DNA of 64,000 nt from CAZYFH01 sp964646815 (GCA_964646815.1 CAZYFH010000001.1:62001-126000); one strand, 5' to 3'. Counted from the first letter of the stretch, positions 44,405 through 53,849 are shown. The notes: generated by a model not told the origin, from the letters alone. Program-made: numbers and translations.

Positions 44405-45082
44405 TTACAGCGCCAGTTGGCCCCCGAACACCATGTCCTTGAGCTTGAACTTCTTCTTGATCTCGTTGTCAGGGCCGAGCTTGGTGATGAACTCGACCTC
44501 TTCGTCGTCTAGCGTGATGGCGTCGCTCTTTGGGAACTGATACACGACCTGAATCGTCTGCTCGGACTCACGGAAGAACCCTATTTCGGCAGGGGCAATC
44601 GAATCGCCGTTCTTTCGTTTCAGCATCGTCGCGGCCTGAACGGCGTCCTGCATCTGTGTCAACGCTGAGAACGGCTGCGGCAAGTTGACCACGCTCAGGG
44701 TGTAAAACAGTTCTTCCTTGTCCAGCATTTCCTGACCCTCGGCGGGGATCGCCGTGTCGAGTCCGACCCGCAACCTGATGAGCGCCTGCTTGAGCGGCAA
44801 GGCGCTGCTCCAGGCGACCGTCACGTCAAACCGTCGGATGCCTTGGAACTGTGCGCCGCCGCACTCAGGGACTGCGCCTCCTTGGAATCCGGCCGGCGCC
44901 TCGGGATTGAGGCCGCCCAGCATGACGACGGCCTTCTTGGCCCACGGCGAGTCGGTCAACATCTTCGCGGCCTCTTTGTCCGACCAGGTCGTGAAGTCCT
45001 TCTCCTCCCAAAAATCGGCGGCCGCGAGGGCCGCACACGCGAGGAGCCAGACGCCGAGGGTACCGGCTAGGTTGCGTCGCAT
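44405..45082 (-). CDS. Secreted protein of unknown function
   Basis: The 225-residue protein begins with a signal peptide (RRNLAGTLGVWLLACAALAAA), followed directly by DFWEEKDFTTWSDKEAAKMLTDSPW, a tryptophan-rich start I associate with exported acidobacterial proteins but cannot name as a family. The rest is mixed alpha/beta, lysine-rich near the end, with no catalytic motif visible. ATG 45082 places the signal correctly. It lies alone between the acyl-CoA dehydrogenase and the initiator tRNA gene. Confidence 0.6.
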   Translation of the reverse strand: MRRNLAGTLGVWLLACAALAAADFWEEKDFTTWSDKEAAKMLTDSPWAKKAVVMLGGLNPEAPAGFQGGAVPECGGAQFQGIRRFDVTVAWSSALPLKQALIRLRVGLDTAIPAEGQEMLDKEELFYTLSVVNLPQPFSALTQMQDAVQAATMLKRKNGDSIAPAEIGFFRESEQTIQVVYQFPKSDAITLDDEEVEFITKLGPDNEIKKKFKLKDMVFGGQLAL

Positions 45083-45173
45083 CCTGTTCCTCCGTATTGC
45101 CGTGTAGCGCACACCGTGCGGCGCACGCGGAAAAGGCTTCACGGACACCACTGTCGCCCGTCACGTACGCGTA

Positions 45174-45250
<77 letters not shown>

Positions 45251-45294
45251 TCATCGTACTCAATCGGTGATGCTAGCATGGTCCCCAGGACGGG

Positions 45295-45672
45295 TCAAAA
45301 GGGGGCAACGTCGGGTCGGTCTTCACCCACGCCCGGGCCGCCGTGGAGCAGGAACACGATCTCGCCCGGTCGGATCAGCCCGAGTTCCTGCCGGGCCAGC
45401 GCTTCGATCGCGTCCGGATTGTCGCGGAGTTGTCGTGCGGTGATCCGGAGCCGGTCGTTGTCGGATTTGATCGCGTCTATCTCGGTCGCGAGTTGGTGGT
45501 GGGCACGTGCGGCGGCGCGCGAGGCAAAGAGTCCGCGGTCACCGACGAAGGCGTTCGCGACCAGTACCGACGCCACGAACAACAGGCCGAGCTGCAATGT
45601 GCGACGACCTGGGCGGTCGGGTGGCGCGATGGGGGTGTTCCTGACGACGGGTCGGTCAGCGAGGTGCGCCAT
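45295..45672 (-). CDS. ftsB: FtsB/DivIC-type septum formation initiator
   Basis: The 125-residue protein has a cytoplasmic tail, one membrane helix (LQLGLLFVASVLVANAFV) and a coiled coil ending RDNPDAIEALARQELGLIRPGEIVF, the conserved C-terminal motif of FtsB/DivIC. In other bacteria it joins FtsL and FtsQ at the divisome. ATG 45672 starts MAHLADRPV; the longer reading is not conserved. It is 45 bases upstream of the tRNA gene on the same strand. Confidence 0.83.
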   Translation of the reverse strand: MAHLADRPVVRNTPIAPPDRPGRRTLQLGLLFVASVLVANAFVGDRGLFASRAAARAHHQLATEIDAIKSDNDRLRITARQLRDNPDAIEALARQELGLIRPGEIVFLLHGGPGVGEDRPDVAPF

Positions 45673-45837
45673 GTTCGTCGACGTGATCGCCCGTGGGCGA
45701 GCGATCAGTGTCACAGAAGAGTTGTGTCGGCATCTACGACGCGCCGGATTACCGGTGGTGTCCGCCACGGGCACAGGAGTGCACACAACGGCACATTTTA
45801 TTGGTCCGGTGTCTGACTCATAACACTGGAGATCATT

Positions 45838-46161
45838 GTGAAGGACGTTGAGTTCGTGATCGCGTGGACGACGTTGCCGACCGAAACCGACGTCGCGACT
45901 TTTGCCAGGACGCTGGTCGATGAGCGACTGGCCGCGTGTGTGACGCTTTACTCGCCGGTCCAGTCGGTCTATCGGTGGCGGGATCGTGTCGAGCAGGAGT
46001 CGGAGCAGCTCGTGCTCATCAAGACGACGGCAAGGCGGGTCAAGGCGCTCTGGGTGCGGCTGCGTCAGCTGCACCCCTATGAAGTTCCAGAGTTCATCGT
46101 CGCGCCGGTCATCGATGGCAACGCCGCCTATCTGAACTGGATCAACGAATCGACGGGATAG
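45838..46161 (+). CDS. cutA: CutA1-type divalent-cation tolerance protein
   Basis: The 107-residue trimeric-fold protein has LVDERLAACVTLYSPVQSVYRW, QLVLIKTTARR, and LHPYEVPEFIVAPV, the CutA1 signatures. E. coli mutants are copper-sensitive, yet the molecular role is unclear. The start is GTG 45838 with GGAG upstream. It is divergent from ftsB and precedes the DUF368 gene. Confidence 0.92.
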   Translation: MKDVEFVIAWTTLPTETDVATFARTLVDERLAACVTLYSPVQSVYRWRDRVEQESEQLVLIKTTARRVKALWVRLRQLHPYEVPEFIVAPVIDGNAAYLNWINESTG

Positions 46162-46208
46162 CTGTCGACCCCAATCAGGTGTGCGTTACCGTGCGCGAGC
46201 ACGCACTC

Positions 46209-47219
46209 ATGCTAGGCACCACGGTCACTAATACCCAGCTCGACATCACCATGTTTCGTGGCAACGCGCTAGTCGTGCGCAGCGTGGTGGGTGGTGCCCT
46301 GATGGGACTGGCTAACCTCATTCCAGGCATTTCGGGAGGGACGATGTTGTTGGCGCTGGGGGTGTATCCGCAGTTCATCGCCGGCGTTGCCGAGGTGTCG
46401 ACATTCACGTTTCGGCCGACGGTCATGATCATGCTTGCTTGTGTCGCCGGGGCTGCCGCTGTCGCGATCGTCGGGTTTGCTCGGTTGGTCGGCGCGCTGC
46501 TCGATCAGCACGAGTGGGTGATGTACAGCTTGTTCATTGGCTTGGCGCTCGGTGGCGTCCCCATCCTTTGGCGCATGCTCCATCCGGTCGACCGCACCGT
46601 CGTCGTCAGCGCGGTCGTCGCGATTGGCGTGATGGCGCTGCTCGCCGTGATCAATCCGGAACGCGTGGCCCGGGGCGGCGCACCTGCCGGGACCGCGTAC
46701 GCGATGCGCATTGTGGCTGGCGTGTCCGGCGGCGCGGCGATGATTCTGCCCGGTGTGTCTGGTGCCTACCTACTGCTTATCCTGGGCCAGTACCGGCCCA
46801 TCGTGGATGCGGTCTCGGCAGCCGCTGACGCCGCCCGCACCGGCGCGTGGCCGGCCGTCGGACAGACCCTCCACGTTCTCGTGCCGGTGGCGATTGGCGT
46901 CGCGGTGGGGGTCGTTGGTGTGAGCAATATCATCAAGCGTCTGCTCGCCACCTCCCGGCGCGCGACACTCGGGTTTCTGCTTGGGCTGCTCGTGGGCGCC
47001 GTGATCGGGCTGTGGCCATTCGCGGTGTCCGTGTCCCCGCAGATCGGTGACGTCGTTCGAGGCGTCGAGATCACCACGCCGGAGATGGCAGCTGCGGTCG
47101 ATCCTCGCTACTACGCACGGGTTCCAGTCGTGCCATCGGGTTGGCAGGTCGGCGCAGGTACTGGTCTGGTCCTCTTGGGCCTCGGCATCTCCATGGGAAT
47201 CTCACGCCTCGGCAGGTAA
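46209..47219 (+). CDS. DUF368 (PopT-type) polyprenyl-phosphate translocase
   Basis: The membrane protein (about 336 residues) has two inverted copies of the family motif: NLIPGISGGTMLLALGVYP near the N terminus and MILPGVSGAYLLLILGQY in the middle, with about eight helices. DUF368 members (PopT) are proposed to recycle undecaprenyl phosphate across the membrane. The start is uncertain; ATG 46209 is used, GTG 46179 or 46191 and ATG 46251 are alternatives. It is followed closely by the SpoIIE-type phosphatase. Confidence 0.87.
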   Translation: MLGTTVTNTQLDITMFRGNALVVRSVVGGALMGLANLIPGISGGTMLLALGVYPQFIAGVAEVSTFTFRPTVMIMLACVAGAAAVAIVGFARLVGALLDQHEWVMYSLFIGLALGGVPILWRMLHPVDRTVVVSAVVAIGVMALLAVINPERVARGGAPAGTAYAMRIVAGVSGGAAMILPGVSGAYLLLILGQYRPIVDAVSAAADAARTGAWPAVGQTLHVLVPVAIGVAVGVVGVSNIIKRLLATSRRATLGFLLGLLVGAVIGLWPFAVSVSPQIGDVVRGVEITTPEMAAAVDPRYYARVPVVPSGWQVGAGTGLVLLGLGISMGISRLGR

Positions 47220-47236
47220 CGGGTCTTACGCATCTG

Positions 47237-49318
47237 ATGAGCTTTTTTGTAACGCGGATGGCTCGAGATCGGGCGCCAGCGTTCGTTCGGGCACTGGCCA
47301 TGTCGTGGCCGGCGCGGTTGTCGCTGCTCGGCCTCGTCACCAAGTTCCTTCTTCTCCCGTCTGGCCTGCGGTTGCTGCCAGTGTTTGGTTGGCTCGACAC
47401 GGCCGCGTCGTTGGCGCTCGCTGTCGGCCTCGGGTACTACCTGATCCAAGCGCTCATCCGGCTGCGGCGTCGCCTCCTGTGGAGGGTACGGCGGCGGCTT
47501 ATCCTGTCGTACGTGTTCGTCGGCTTCATCCCCGTGATCCTCATTACGGCATTTTTCGTGCTGGTGGGTACGCTCTCGATGTTGTCGACGAGCTCCAATC
47601 TCGTGCGGCTTGAGCTGGACGATATCGTCGCCGATGCCAACGTCATCGCGGCGGGCATCGGTCGGGAGGTCGCCGATGGGTCTAGCGCCGACGTCGTCCT
47701 CACGCGTTGGCATAATGCCGTGCGAGCGGACTTTCCCAACCTAGGTGCGGTCGTCCTCGAGCGGCCGGGTGGGCCAATCGCCACAGCAGGCGTCTGGCGC
47801 AACGCGGCGCCCCCTGACCACGTTCCCGCGTGGGTCGGCCAAGAGGGGTTCTCAGGCATCGTGACCGTCGTGGCCGATGCGACTGACGACACCGTTGTGC
47901 TCGTGGCCCGTGCAACGCGCCGAATCGGCGAGGTAGGCGCCGTAGTGGTCGACATCCCGGTGGAGGGCGCTGTGCTCGCGAACGTCTCGGCAGTCACCGG
48001 CATCGAAGTCGAAGACGCGACGATCGCTGTGACCGACACAGCGGCCCGGACCGCGTCCGGCTCGGATGGGAGTCGCGTATCCGGCGCGACCACCGAATTC
48101 GCATCGGTCGACGGGCTGGCTTGGGTGGCCTTTCTCGAGCGCACGGACTGGTACACCGGCCGCCGCAGTTCCATTAACCTCGACATCCGTGTGCCGCCGC
48201 GCGCCTTCTACCAGCGCGTGTTTGGCACACAGGCACGCATTGGGGACGTCAACATTGGGTACATCTTTCTGGTGTTGCTGGGGGCGGTTGGCGGACTGTT
48301 CCTCGTGATGCAGGTAGCGGCCCTGATCATGGGGGTGGCTCTGGCCAGGTCTATCACGGGGTCCGTCCATGAGCTCTTTACCGGTACCGAGCGTGTGCGG
48401 CGAGGTGATTTTCAGCATCGCATTCGGGTTGCCTCCCGCGATCAGCTCGGCGAGCTAGCCGACTCGTTCAACGCGATGACTGCGAGTGTCGAGGGACTGC
48501 TCGAGCAGGCCGCGGAGAAGAAGCGCCTGGAAGAGGAACTACGCATCGCCCGCGAGATTCAGATGTCGTTGCTACCGCGCGACCCGACGTCGATCCCGGG
48601 CCTGACGGTGACGGCGGTATGTATTCCAGCGCGGGAGGTCGGTGGTGACTATTACGATTTCGTACGTTTGGGTGAACGACGCCTCGGCGTCCTCGTGGCC
48701 GACGTGTCCGGCAAAGGCACGTCGGCGGCGTTCTACATGGCCGAGCTCAAGGGACTTATCCTCGGCCTGAGCCCGATCTACGAGTCGCCCAAGCGTTTGC
48801 TCGTCGAAGTCAACCGCATCCTGGCGGCGAGTCTGGACAGCCGGAGCTTCATCACGATGACCTATGCCGTCATCGATCTGGACCGCCTGACACTCACCTA
48901 CGCACGTGCCGGCCACACGCCGCTCATATTTGTGCCGGGTGGCGCGACGGCGACGGCGCAGGTCCTGGTACCGGACGGACTGGTACTAGGGCTCGACGGG
49001 TTCGAGGCCAAGTTCGACACGTTGCTCGAAGAGCGATGTTTGCCCATCGGCGAGGGCGATCTCGCGGTGCTGTTCACGGATGGCATTACCGAGGCGATGA
49101 ACAAGGAATCGGACCTGTTCGGCGAAGCTCGCCTGAGGCACTTGCTCGAGGGGAACGGCGACCTGTCGTTGGAGGACCTCCGAAAACACGTACTTAGGAA
49201 CGTCGAGGCGTTTGTTGGCGCCGCCGACCAGCATGACGACATGACGATGGTGCTTGTGAAGGTCGACGCGGCGAGCACGCGGCAGGTCGACGTGCGCACA
49301 CAGGCTGCCGTGGTCTGA
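47237..49318 (+). CDS. Membrane sensor with HAMP and SpoIIE-type (PP2C) phosphatase domain
   Basis: The 693-residue protein has N-terminal helices, a periplasmic sensor region of about 200 residues, another membrane helix, a HAMP linker (ALARSITGSVHELFTGTERV), a short coiled coil (AAEKKRLEEELRIAREIQMSLLPRD is the RsbU-like linker) and a C-terminal phosphatase. Metal-binding motifs are GGDYYDF, VADVSGKGTSAAF, FTDGITEAMN and HDDMTM. Such proteins dephosphorylate STAS anti-anti-sigma factors. The nearest STAS gene lies about 9 kb away. ATG 47237 follows the DUF368 stop by 17 bases. Confidence 0.9.
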   Translation: MSFFVTRMARDRAPAFVRALAMSWPARLSLLGLVTKFLLLPSGLRLLPVFGWLDTAASLALAVGLGYYLIQALIRLRRRLLWRVRRRLILSYVFVGFIPVILITAFFVLVGTLSMLSTSSNLVRLELDDIVADANVIAAGIGREVADGSSADVVLTRWHNAVRADFPNLGAVVLERPGGPIATAGVWRNAAPPDHVPAWVGQEGFSGIVTVVADATDDTVVLVARATRRIGEVGAVVVDIPVEGAVLANVSAVTGIEVEDATIAVTDTAARTASGSDGSRVSGATTEFASVDGLAWVAFLERTDWYTGRRSSINLDIRVPPRAFYQRVFGTQARIGDVNIGYIFLVLLGAVGGLFLVMQVAALIMGVALARSITGSVHELFTGTERVRRGDFQHRIRVASRDQLGELADSFNAMTASVEGLLEQAAEKKRLEEELRIAREIQMSLLPRDPTSIPGLTVTAVCIPAREVGGDYYDFVRLGERRLGVLVADVSGKGTSAAFYMAELKGLILGLSPIYESPKRLLVEVNRILAASLDSRSFITMTYAVIDLDRLTLTYARAGHTPLIFVPGGATATAQVLVPDGLVLGLDGFEAKFDTLLEERCLPIGEGDLAVLFTDGITEAMNKESDLFGEARLRHLLEGNGDLSLEDLRKHVLRNVEAFVGAADQHDDMTMVLVKVDAASTRQVDVRTQAAVV

Positions 49319-49322
49319 TCGC

Positions 49323-50303
49323 ATGGACGATCTGAGCGTCATCTTTCGCACCGTGTCCGTCATCGAGGCCAACGTCGTTCGCGGGCTGCTCGAAACTCAC
49401 GGTTTCGAGACGATCCAGAGCGCCGATGCGCCTCACGCGATCCTGCCCCTCTCGCTGGACGGACCGGGCGAAGTGCGATTGTCGGTGCGAGCGGATGTCG
49501 CGGGTGCGGCGGCGCGCGTGATCGCTGATTTTCGGGAGGAGGTCGATGCGCGCCTCGTGCTGATACGCGACGAGTGCGCTGCGCTCGAGGCGACGCTCAG
49601 CTATCGGTTCAGCGATCGTGGGCTGCTCGAACACGCTCTCACTCATCGGTCACGAGCGCATGAAGATGCTAGTGGCGGGGTGGCCGACAACGAATCGCTA
49701 GAGTTTCTTGGGGACGCCGTGCTCGGACTGGTGATCGCGGACCTTCTGTTCCGGGAATTCCCCGAACACGACGAGGGGTGGAAGTCGAAATTGAAGGCGA
49801 CACTCGTGTCGGCTCCAACGCTAGCCCGCCTTGGCGAGCAACTCGATCTCGGCGTCTATCTGCTGCTCGGTCGCGGCGAGGAGAAGAGCGGTGGCCGGCG
49901 AAAGCCCTCGCTTCTCGCGGACACCTTTGAGGCGGTGATCGCGGCGATTTATCTCGACGGCGGGTTGTCGGCGGCCGCCGCGTTCATCGAGGCGAGATTC
50001 CGGCCCGCGCTGGACGATGTCCGGGCGCGTGGGGCGTTGGATACGGTCAGCGTGGACGCCAAGTCGGCTCTCCAGGAGTGGCTCCAAGGGCGGGGTCGGC
50101 CGCTCCCGGAGTACCGACTTGTCGCGGAGGCAGGCCCGGATCACCGCAAGGTGTTCACCGTTGACGTGCGCGCGGGCGGCGACGAGATCGCCCGCGGCGA
50201 AGGGCGCAGCAAGAAGGAAGCGGAGCAGCAGGCGGCGAGGCGGGCGCTCGAGGTGCTCGACCCGACGTCGCCCAGCGCGGCGGACAGTTTTCAGGTCGGT
50301 TAG
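49323..50303 (+). CDS. rnc: Ribonuclease III with N-terminal DUF2007-like domain
   Basis: RNase III cuts double-stranded RNA in rRNA and mRNA processing. Residues about 87-235 form the nuclease, with Glu127 and Asp131 in ESLEFLGDAVL and Asp200 and Glu203 in DTFEAVIAAIY; residues 243-313 form the dsRNA-binding domain ending KKEAEQQAARRALEVL. Before these, residues 5-72 (VIFRTVSVIEANVVRGLLE) resemble DUF2007, a small putative signalling domain normally found alone. The frame is continuous. ATG 49323 is four bases after the phosphatase stop. An internal GTG could give a short normal form. Confidence 0.9.
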   Translation: MDDLSVIFRTVSVIEANVVRGLLETHGFETIQSADAPHAILPLSLDGPGEVRLSVRADVAGAAARVIADFREEVDARLVLIRDECAALEATLSYRFSDRGLLEHALTHRSRAHEDASGGVADNESLEFLGDAVLGLVIADLLFREFPEHDEGWKSKLKATLVSAPTLARLGEQLDLGVYLLLGRGEEKSGGRRKPSLLADTFEAVIAAIYLDGGLSAAAAFIEARFRPALDDVRARGALDTVSVDAKSALQEWLQGRGRPLPEYRLVAEAGPDHRKVFTVDVRAGGDEIARGEGRSKKEAEQQAARRALEVLDPTSPSAADSFQVG

Positions 50304-51475
50304 TCGATTTCGATGAGTCCCCAGGACTTCTGTGCGGGTGGCGCGTCATGCGCTGGTGCCTCGGCGGACGCGTCCGCCACCGCGATGGCCGGCGCCAGGA
50401 AGGGGAGCCGGGCGACGGCGTACTCCTGGACCTCTCGGGCCAGGTCGCTATCGTCCGGTGCCATCGGCCGGCAATGTAGCCGCACCCAGAGGCGCATGAG
50501 CGGGTCGCCGTAGCTGTACCGTTTCTGACGGACCGTGACGAGGTCGACGTCCTCCAGCCAGGAGAGGTAGTCCTTGGTCGATCCGGGCGTGCGGCCCAGC
50601 CGGCGGGCGATGGACGTCAGCGTGAGCGGCTCCTCTTCAGCGAGAACGAGCAAGATGGCCTTCAGCGCTCCGTATCCGCGCGCGCGATGAAGCCGCAGCT
50701 CGTAGCAGAATCGACAGGTCCGGCTCAGCGATGCCCCGGGCGCCAGCAGTGCGGCGAGGGCGCTCACCGGGTCGCCGCTGCTGATGCCGTCCGTCGAGGC
50801 GAGCGTGGTGACCAGGGCGTCGGTGTACGCGGGTCGACCATCCGCGAGTGCGTGCACCATGCGGCCCAAATCGTTCCGTTCCGCCTCGTCACGGCCGACG
50901 CCGCGCGCCCGGAGCGCGTTGATCACCTCGGCCGGCGAGAGGGGGGGGAGATGAAGAACCTCGAAGCGCTCGGGTAGGTCGCGAAGCAGACGGTGGGTAC
51001 GACTCACATAGCGACTCGTGAGCACGAACCGGTTTTGGCTTTGAGTCAGCGCACCCAGGAACTCGCGCAGTACGCCGCGGAGGCCGGGAAAGCTCTCGAA
51101 TGTCCGCAATTCGAGCAGTTCGTCGATTAGGAACGTCGGGTCACCAATCTCCGGCCGGCCGCGCTGCGAGAAGAAGCGGAGTAGTGTGTCGAACGCGGCG
51201 CGGGCCGTGCGCCGTTCGCCCCTGAACATCGTCGGATCATCGCCGATCGCGTAGGGCGAGGCGGCCGTGACCGCGGCAAGGAAGCTCTCGGGTGTCGACA
51301 CGGCGCGCTCGGCATCGATGTACTGGCTGCGCCCGTCACCAAGCAACTGGGAGAGCCGCATCAGGAGCGACGTGCGGCCGCTACCGCATCCGCCGAGCAC
51401 AACCGGAATTCGCGTCGGGGTGGCGTCCAGTGCGGACAGGACTCGGCGCTCGATGTGTGGGCGTTCCGGGATCAC
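50300..51475 (-). CDS. AAA/STAND-type ATPase with C-terminal winged helix
   Basis: The 391-residue protein has Walker A GGCGSGRTS (residues 28-36), Walker B TFLIDEL near 114-120, a sensor-like FVLTSRYVSR, and a C-terminal winged-helix part (TLTSIARRLGRTPGSTKDYLSWLEDVDLV) followed by an acidic tail. This matches archaeal-type ATPases that join nucleotide switching to DNA or protein binding. The function is unknown, and no toxin or transposase partner is adjacent. It converges on rnc with a four-base overlap. Confidence 0.72.
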   Translation of the reverse strand: MIPERPHIERRVLSALDATPTRIPVVLGGCGSGRTSLLMRLSQLLGDGRSQYIDAERAVSTPESFLAAVTAASPYAIGDDPTMFRGERRTARAAFDTLLRFFSQRGRPEIGDPTFLIDELLELRTFESFPGLRGVLREFLGALTQSQNRFVLTSRYVSRTHRLLRDLPERFEVLHLPPLSPAEVINALRARGVGRDEAERNDLGRMVHALADGRPAYTDALVTTLASTDGISSGDPVSALAALLAPGASLSRTCRFCYELRLHRARGYGALKAILLVLAEEEPLTLTSIARRLGRTPGSTKDYLSWLEDVDLVTVRQKRYSYGDPLMRLWVRLHCRPMAPDDSDLAREVQEYAVARLPFLAPAIAVADASAEAPAHDAPPAQKSWGLIEID

Positions 51476-51710
51476 GCGAGCCCTTTGGTATGAAATGCGG
51501 CTGAAGAGACTAGACCTTAAGGAAGGGTGACTGCCTTGTCAATCGAATCTCGGTCGATAGGAAAAGTTTTTTGACGCTTGACATCCACGGCGGAGCGTTC
51601 GCCGGTCGCCGGCAACGCGTGCGCGCGTTGCGAGCCGTCGTGCGTCCCGGTCTCGTGACCGATTTGACCGAAAAGCCTTCTGGTATCATCGGACGTTTGG
51701 GTGGTTCACG

Positions 51711-53030
51711 ATGAGCTCGGCAGACAACCTCGCGATCCTCGGTGCGCAGTGGGGTGACGAAGGCAAGGGCAAGATCGTTGATTTGCTCACGCCGGGGTTC
51801 GCCATCGTGGCGCGGTCGCAAGGAGGACACAACGCCGGACATACTGTGTTCGTTGACGGGACGCAGTTCGTCTTGCATCTCGTCCCTTCCGGGATTCTGC
51901 ATCCGGCGGTGACGTGTGCGATCGGCAACGGAGCCGTCATCGATCCAGGTGCGCTCTTTGCCGAGATCGAGGAGCTTGCCTCGCGTGGCATGGATGCTCG
52001 GGGTCGGCTGATCGTCAGCGACCGTGCCCACGTCATCCTGCCGTATCACCGGGACGTCGAGCAGGCATCCGAAGAGCGCCTCGGATCGCAGCGGATCGGC
52101 ACGACGTCACGTGGCATCGGTCCCAGCTACGAAGACAAGGCTGCCCGGCGAGGTGTCCGCGTTGGGGACCTGGCGGACAATGACCCCGATGGGCGTCTGG
52201 CGACGCTGATTCGCACTAACGTCGAGGCGCGAAATCGGATAGTCGCTGGGACCCCACTCGACTGGCGCTCGGTACATGCTGACGCGGCCGGCGCGTGGCC
52301 TCGGCTGCGACCGCTCGTGGCCGACGTGTCGCGCTATTTGCAGACCGCGATGCGCGAGGGACGACGGATCCTGTTTGAGGGAGCCCAGGGCGCCATGCTC
52401 GACATTGACCATGGTACGTACCCCTACGTCACCTCGTCGAATGCGACGATCGGCGGCGTCTGTACGGGGCTAGGGATTGGTCCCGCGGCGATCGGCTCGG
52501 TGCTCGGCGTCGCGAAGGCCTACACGACACGGGTCGGGGCGGGGCCGCTTCCGACTGAACTCGAGGGCGCCCCTGGCGAACGGCTCCGCGAGGCGGGGCG
52601 CGAGTACGGCGCGTCGACGGGCCGACCACGGCGCTGTGGATGGTTCGACGCGGTCATCGTGGAGCACGCCGTGCGGGTCAACGGCATCGACGCGCTAGCG
52701 GTCACGAAACTGGACGTCCTCGACGACGTGAGTGAGATCTGCATCTGTACGGGGTATCGCTGTGGTGAGCGGCGGCTGTCCGATCCGCCCGCCAACGCCG
52801 AACAGCTCGGCGCGTGTGTTCCGGAGTACGAGACTCATCCCGGTTGGTCGGGAAGAGGCCGGACGGCCGGTGTCCGCCGTGAGGCGGAATTGCCATCGGA
52901 GGCACGCCACTATTTGGATCGCCTGGAAGAGCTTAGCGGGGCGCCGATCAGTATTGTGTCGACGGGATCAGACCGCGCGGACACCATCGTGCGCGCAGGC
53001 TCCCTCGCCACTCGCTGGCTAGATATGTAA
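51711..53030 (+). CDS. purA: Adenylosuccinate synthase
   Basis: PurA commits IMP to AMP synthesis using GTP and aspartate. The 439-residue protein has the P-loop GAQWGDEGKGKIVD, the IMP-site GGHNAGHTV, QRIGTTSRGIGPSYEDKAARRG, FEGAQGAMLDIDHGTYPYVTSS and GRPRRCGWFDAV, all intact. It is preceded by a 235-bp gap with a TTGACA at 51578-51583 but no convincing -10 partner. It probably forms a single-gene unit. Confidence 0.96.
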   Translation: MSSADNLAILGAQWGDEGKGKIVDLLTPGFAIVARSQGGHNAGHTVFVDGTQFVLHLVPSGILHPAVTCAIGNGAVIDPGALFAEIEELASRGMDARGRLIVSDRAHVILPYHRDVEQASEERLGSQRIGTTSRGIGPSYEDKAARRGVRVGDLADNDPDGRLATLIRTNVEARNRIVAGTPLDWRSVHADAAGAWPRLRPLVADVSRYLQTAMREGRRILFEGAQGAMLDIDHGTYPYVTSSNATIGGVCTGLGIGPAAIGSVLGVAKAYTTRVGAGPLPTELEGAPGERLREAGREYGASTGRPRRCGWFDAVIVEHAVRVNGIDALAVTKLDVLDDVSEICICTGYRCGERRLSDPPANAEQLGACVPEYETHPGWSGRGRTAGVRREAELPSEARHYLDRLEELSGAPISIVSTGSDRADTIVRAGSLATRWLDM

Positions 53031-53069
53031 CCCGCTCCCGGGTACGGCGACCGGAGAGAAGGGTCAGGC

Positions 53070-53793
53070 CTATCCGGCCGAATCTGCGTTCTCGACGCAG
53101 AACGACTTGATTTCGTTCCCGTCGCCGGAGAACTTGCCGCCAGGCTGATAGTCGCTGCGACCGTCTTTGCCGGGACGCAGCTCGAATCGACAACACGGGA
53201 TGGCCGCGCGACACCGGACGGCCGCGTCGGCCGTCTGAAGGGAGACCCGCACGCGCTAATACGGTCGCAACGCGGTGCCGAGGACGACCTGTGCGCCGAT
53301 ACGGGACACGTCGATCACGGTAGCGGAGTTACCGTCGACTTTGATGCCGACCCGATTCCGGAATTTGAGTCGCATCGCTCGTCGCGTCCCGCGGCAGTCC
53401 AGCGCCGTGCCGCACGGCGCTGTTCAGACGGGCGCGGGCGCCCGAGGTGGTGCCATCGTGATAGTGGGCGCATGGTCAGTCTCGTGGACCAGCACACGCA
53501 GTTCCACACCGGCGACCGTGGCGTCGTCTGTGATGTGCTTGATCAGCGCCGCGCGGCGCCGCGCGACGTCGCGGCGAAGAATCGCTCGATCACGATGACG
53601 GAGGGATGACGATCGGTGATCGTCTCGATCCCGTCGAGGTGTCGGTATCCGCAAAGGTCAGTAGATCGACTGTTGCATTGAGGTGTGCGAGCAAACCTGC
53701 GACGCGCTCCAGGGCGCGACAAGGGCCATTGGCGCGGCGGTCGTTCGGGCCGGTGTACTCGCAGCCGGTGATGAAAGTCCCGCGACGGCTCAC
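53070..53793 (-). pseudogene. PilZ-domain protein, degraded
   Basis: Pieces in three frames read as one protein on the minus strand. First CRALERVAGLLAHLNATVDLLTFADTDT; then ETITDRHPSVIVIERFFAATSRGAA; then ALIKHITDDATVAGVELRVLVHE; then a PilZ-like end TRRAMRLKF...VGIKVDGNSATVIDVSRIGAQVVLG and VRVSLQ...EIKSFCVE. Within this last part TAG (53256-53258) stands where relatives read glutamine in LRPNQRVRV, a CAG-to-TAG change. It appears to be a response-regulator-like protein with C-terminal PilZ domain; the family assignment rests on memory of similar proteins. It fills most of the purA to M2-peptidase gap. Confidence 0.65.
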
Positions 53794-53797
53794 CCTC

Positions 53798-53803
53798 TAT
53801 AAT
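53798..53803 (+). promoter_or_regulatory. TATAAT -10 box ahead of the M2 peptidase gene
   Basis: A perfect TATAAT lies 46 bases before the peptidase ATG. The matching -35 position (AAGTCC) is poor. Its spacing to the gene is normal for a short leader. Confidence 0.4.
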
Positions 53804-53849
53804 CGGATCGCGTCATACGCTGATGTCATCCTCCACAGGAGTCGCACCT

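Noticed and set aside
45673..45823. Small frame (MFVDVIARGRAISVTEEL) upstream of cutA
   Set aside because: It lies in the divergent ftsB-cutA promoter gap, has no ribosome site and no recognised family.
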